From Phoronis ovalis (taxonomy: Eukaryota; Phoronida; Phoronidae), in the NCBI GenBank assembly GCA_028565635.1, contig JAOXYB010015154.1, positions 1 to 19,684 on the forward strand: a stretch of 19,684 nucleotides of DNA, given 5' to 3'. Shown piece by piece: positions 18,501-19,684 of the stretch. Positions within the stretch are counted from its first letter, which is position 1; each line of letters opens with the position of its first letter. The notes under the pieces were generated by a model. The model searched no databases. It was given only the letters and a program-made list of their open reading frames with translations, and was not told the origin of the DNA. The translations under genes and the position numbers were made by a program.

Positions 18501-19684
18501 ACAATCTTTCCCAGCTAGAATTTCGATGTTTAATTTACAAGTTGATGTTTTTGTCACCATTACCATATTTCTTCCAAATAAAAGGCCAACATTAAGCTTA
18601 TACCTAAACAGCAATTTTGCTGTTACATAATCATGTGACTGATTAATAATGCAATTGTTGAATACATTCCTTCTACTGGTATCATTCCAAAAGCATTTTT
18701 TTGCTATTATTAATTTTTCTGTTCGAATTGAAAAGTTAAACTTACAAAAGTATTAAAACTATTTGTTAAAAGTATTTGAATTAAAGTGCAAAGTGAAAGC
18801 ATTTTCGATGGGCTATTTTAAATGTCCTATAATCCTAGAAGGACTGTATGTGAGCTACTGAGCACCCTTGAATTCATCATATGTATCCCAAACTGGCTAA
18901 TATCAGTACCATCAGTACCTTAATCCACAATCAAATAGAAATGTAATGTCAATAAAAGATGAACTATAAAAACCATTGTTTGCTATTTGCTTAGCTAATC
19001 AAACAGTAGCTTTTATTATATTTATGTTGATGCTGTGTGTCAGCTGTGACATTTAGCATAGTGATTACAAATGTTTTGTAATGCAGCATCACTATTCGAT
19101 TTCAATTATATACTGAAAATGAAGATTGTGATCAAAGATGTGGCTTCAAATCTCTGCATAATATGGGCTGTGTTCTGCAAGGGCATGCGTACATCTGTTA
19201 TTCCTCGTTACCATATGAAAGTAAATTAAACCATTGTGGCTAATGGATTGGTGTGAACTAATCAGTATTGGTTCTAAAAAAAGTGGCATTTTTTTTGAAA
19301 TAACATTTGATTGCTGTGGCATATTACAAAGTAATAGGACTTTGTTACCTGTGTAAAATGGCAGCTATTTATAGTGGTAATCGAAGATAACACTTACTAT
19401 GCTTATAACTATGCTATGTAATGTGCTCTATTGTACTGTTACAAGACTTAAGCGGTCATTCACCTTGCTAACTATCAAATGTCATTGTCACCTTAACATT
19501 GAGTGCAGTTAAAACAAGAGGTCTGCGGGTGCAGACAGATGCCCATCATATGATGCAGTTTCTGTAGTTGTAAAGCCATCTTTGTATGTATAAGAGTTGT
19601 AAGGTTAATAATAGAGGGAAAATGTCAAATTTTTGGTTTGAAAGGAAAATAGGTGGTTTTGCTTTGTTTCCCGAAATGGGCATA
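15560..19684. other. About 4.1 kb without a supported exon
   Basis: This lies upstream of the first visible exon of the minus-strand gene. That exon starts at a splice acceptor, so the region is at least partly intron. I looked for zinc-finger Cys/His spacing and for GT/AG-bounded frames on the minus strand and found none I could support. The only longer open frame (18336-18518, +) has no recognisable features. Content is AT-rich with simple runs, a short CATA microsatellite near 16078-16091 and a perfect palindrome ATTTATTTAAATAAAT at 17110-17125. Confidence 0.5.
16612..17093 (+). repeat. Degenerate repeat cluster around TTTTCCAGGTAACAAT
   Basis: Three long copies lie at 16642-16682, 16987-17029 and 17058-17091. 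Each follows the scheme TTTTCCAGGTAACAAT, then a short AATNACTT segment, then CCTTTT, with TAAAAGAAG after two of them. Two shorter copies are at 16618-16637 and 16777-16796. AGAGTCTCTT also occurs twice, at 16612 and 16738, 126 bases apart. The copies are irregularly spaced, like an old minisatellite or a fragmented repeat element. Confidence 0.6.

Noticed and set aside
18336-18518. 60-codon + strand open frame
   Set aside because: No recognisable domain, no neighbouring exon and no splice or start context.
19330-19400. Possible minus-strand exon with a GTAACA donor at about 19350
   Set aside because: The frame is short, the acceptor is poor and the residues do not form a finger or any other expected part of the large gene.
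15560-19684. tRNA or other RNA genes, CRISPR-like arrays
   Set aside because: I saw no A/B-box promoter pair, no cloverleaf-like arms and no regularly spaced repeats. The 16.6-17.1 kb repeats are irregular and degenerate.

Overview
The window looks like animal nuclear DNA. It is AT-rich and has spliced genes with GT/AG introns, long non-coding stretches and a decayed non-LTR retrotransposon. The channel gene at the left end belongs to a Cys-loop receptor branch that I associate with lophotrochozoans. A mollusc such as a bivalve is my best guess, but the sequence does not prove it. There are no bacterial signatures (operons, ribosome binding sites), no tRNA or rRNA genes and no CRISPR array.

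Layout. Positions 1-440 hold hairpins and a short GAATAAGGAAAA-type repeat in both orientations; this is probably intron. Positions 441-2426 (+) carry the last five exons of a pentameric (Cys-loop) ligand-gated ion channel subunit. They cover the end of the extracellular domain, M1-M4 and a basic C-terminal tail. Positions 2427-5414 are the gap between two tail-to-tail genes and contain a broken LINE reverse transcriptase at about 3398-3920. Positions 5415-15559 (-) carry one very large gene. Its three visible exons join in phase across two introns and give about 3155 residues. Positions 15560-19684 show no convincing exon. They are probably intron or 5' flank of the large gene and include a degenerate repeat cluster near 16612-17093.

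The large minus-strand gene is the most interesting object. I do not recognise it as a named family. A 5.2 kb exon encodes one degenerate and two classical C2H2 zinc fingers, Lys-rich basic segments and several internal repeat blocks. A 219 bp exon encodes two AT-hooks (KRGRPKK and KRGRPSKK). A 4 kb exon encodes an acidic low-complexity region, three tandem 44-48 residue repeats and a C-terminal coiled coil of about 230 residues. Zinc fingers, AT-hooks and a coiled coil together suggest a chromatin or DNA-associated scaffold. That role is inference. The N-terminus lies outside the window or in exons I could not find.

The two genes are convergent. Nothing in the sequence suggests that they work together.
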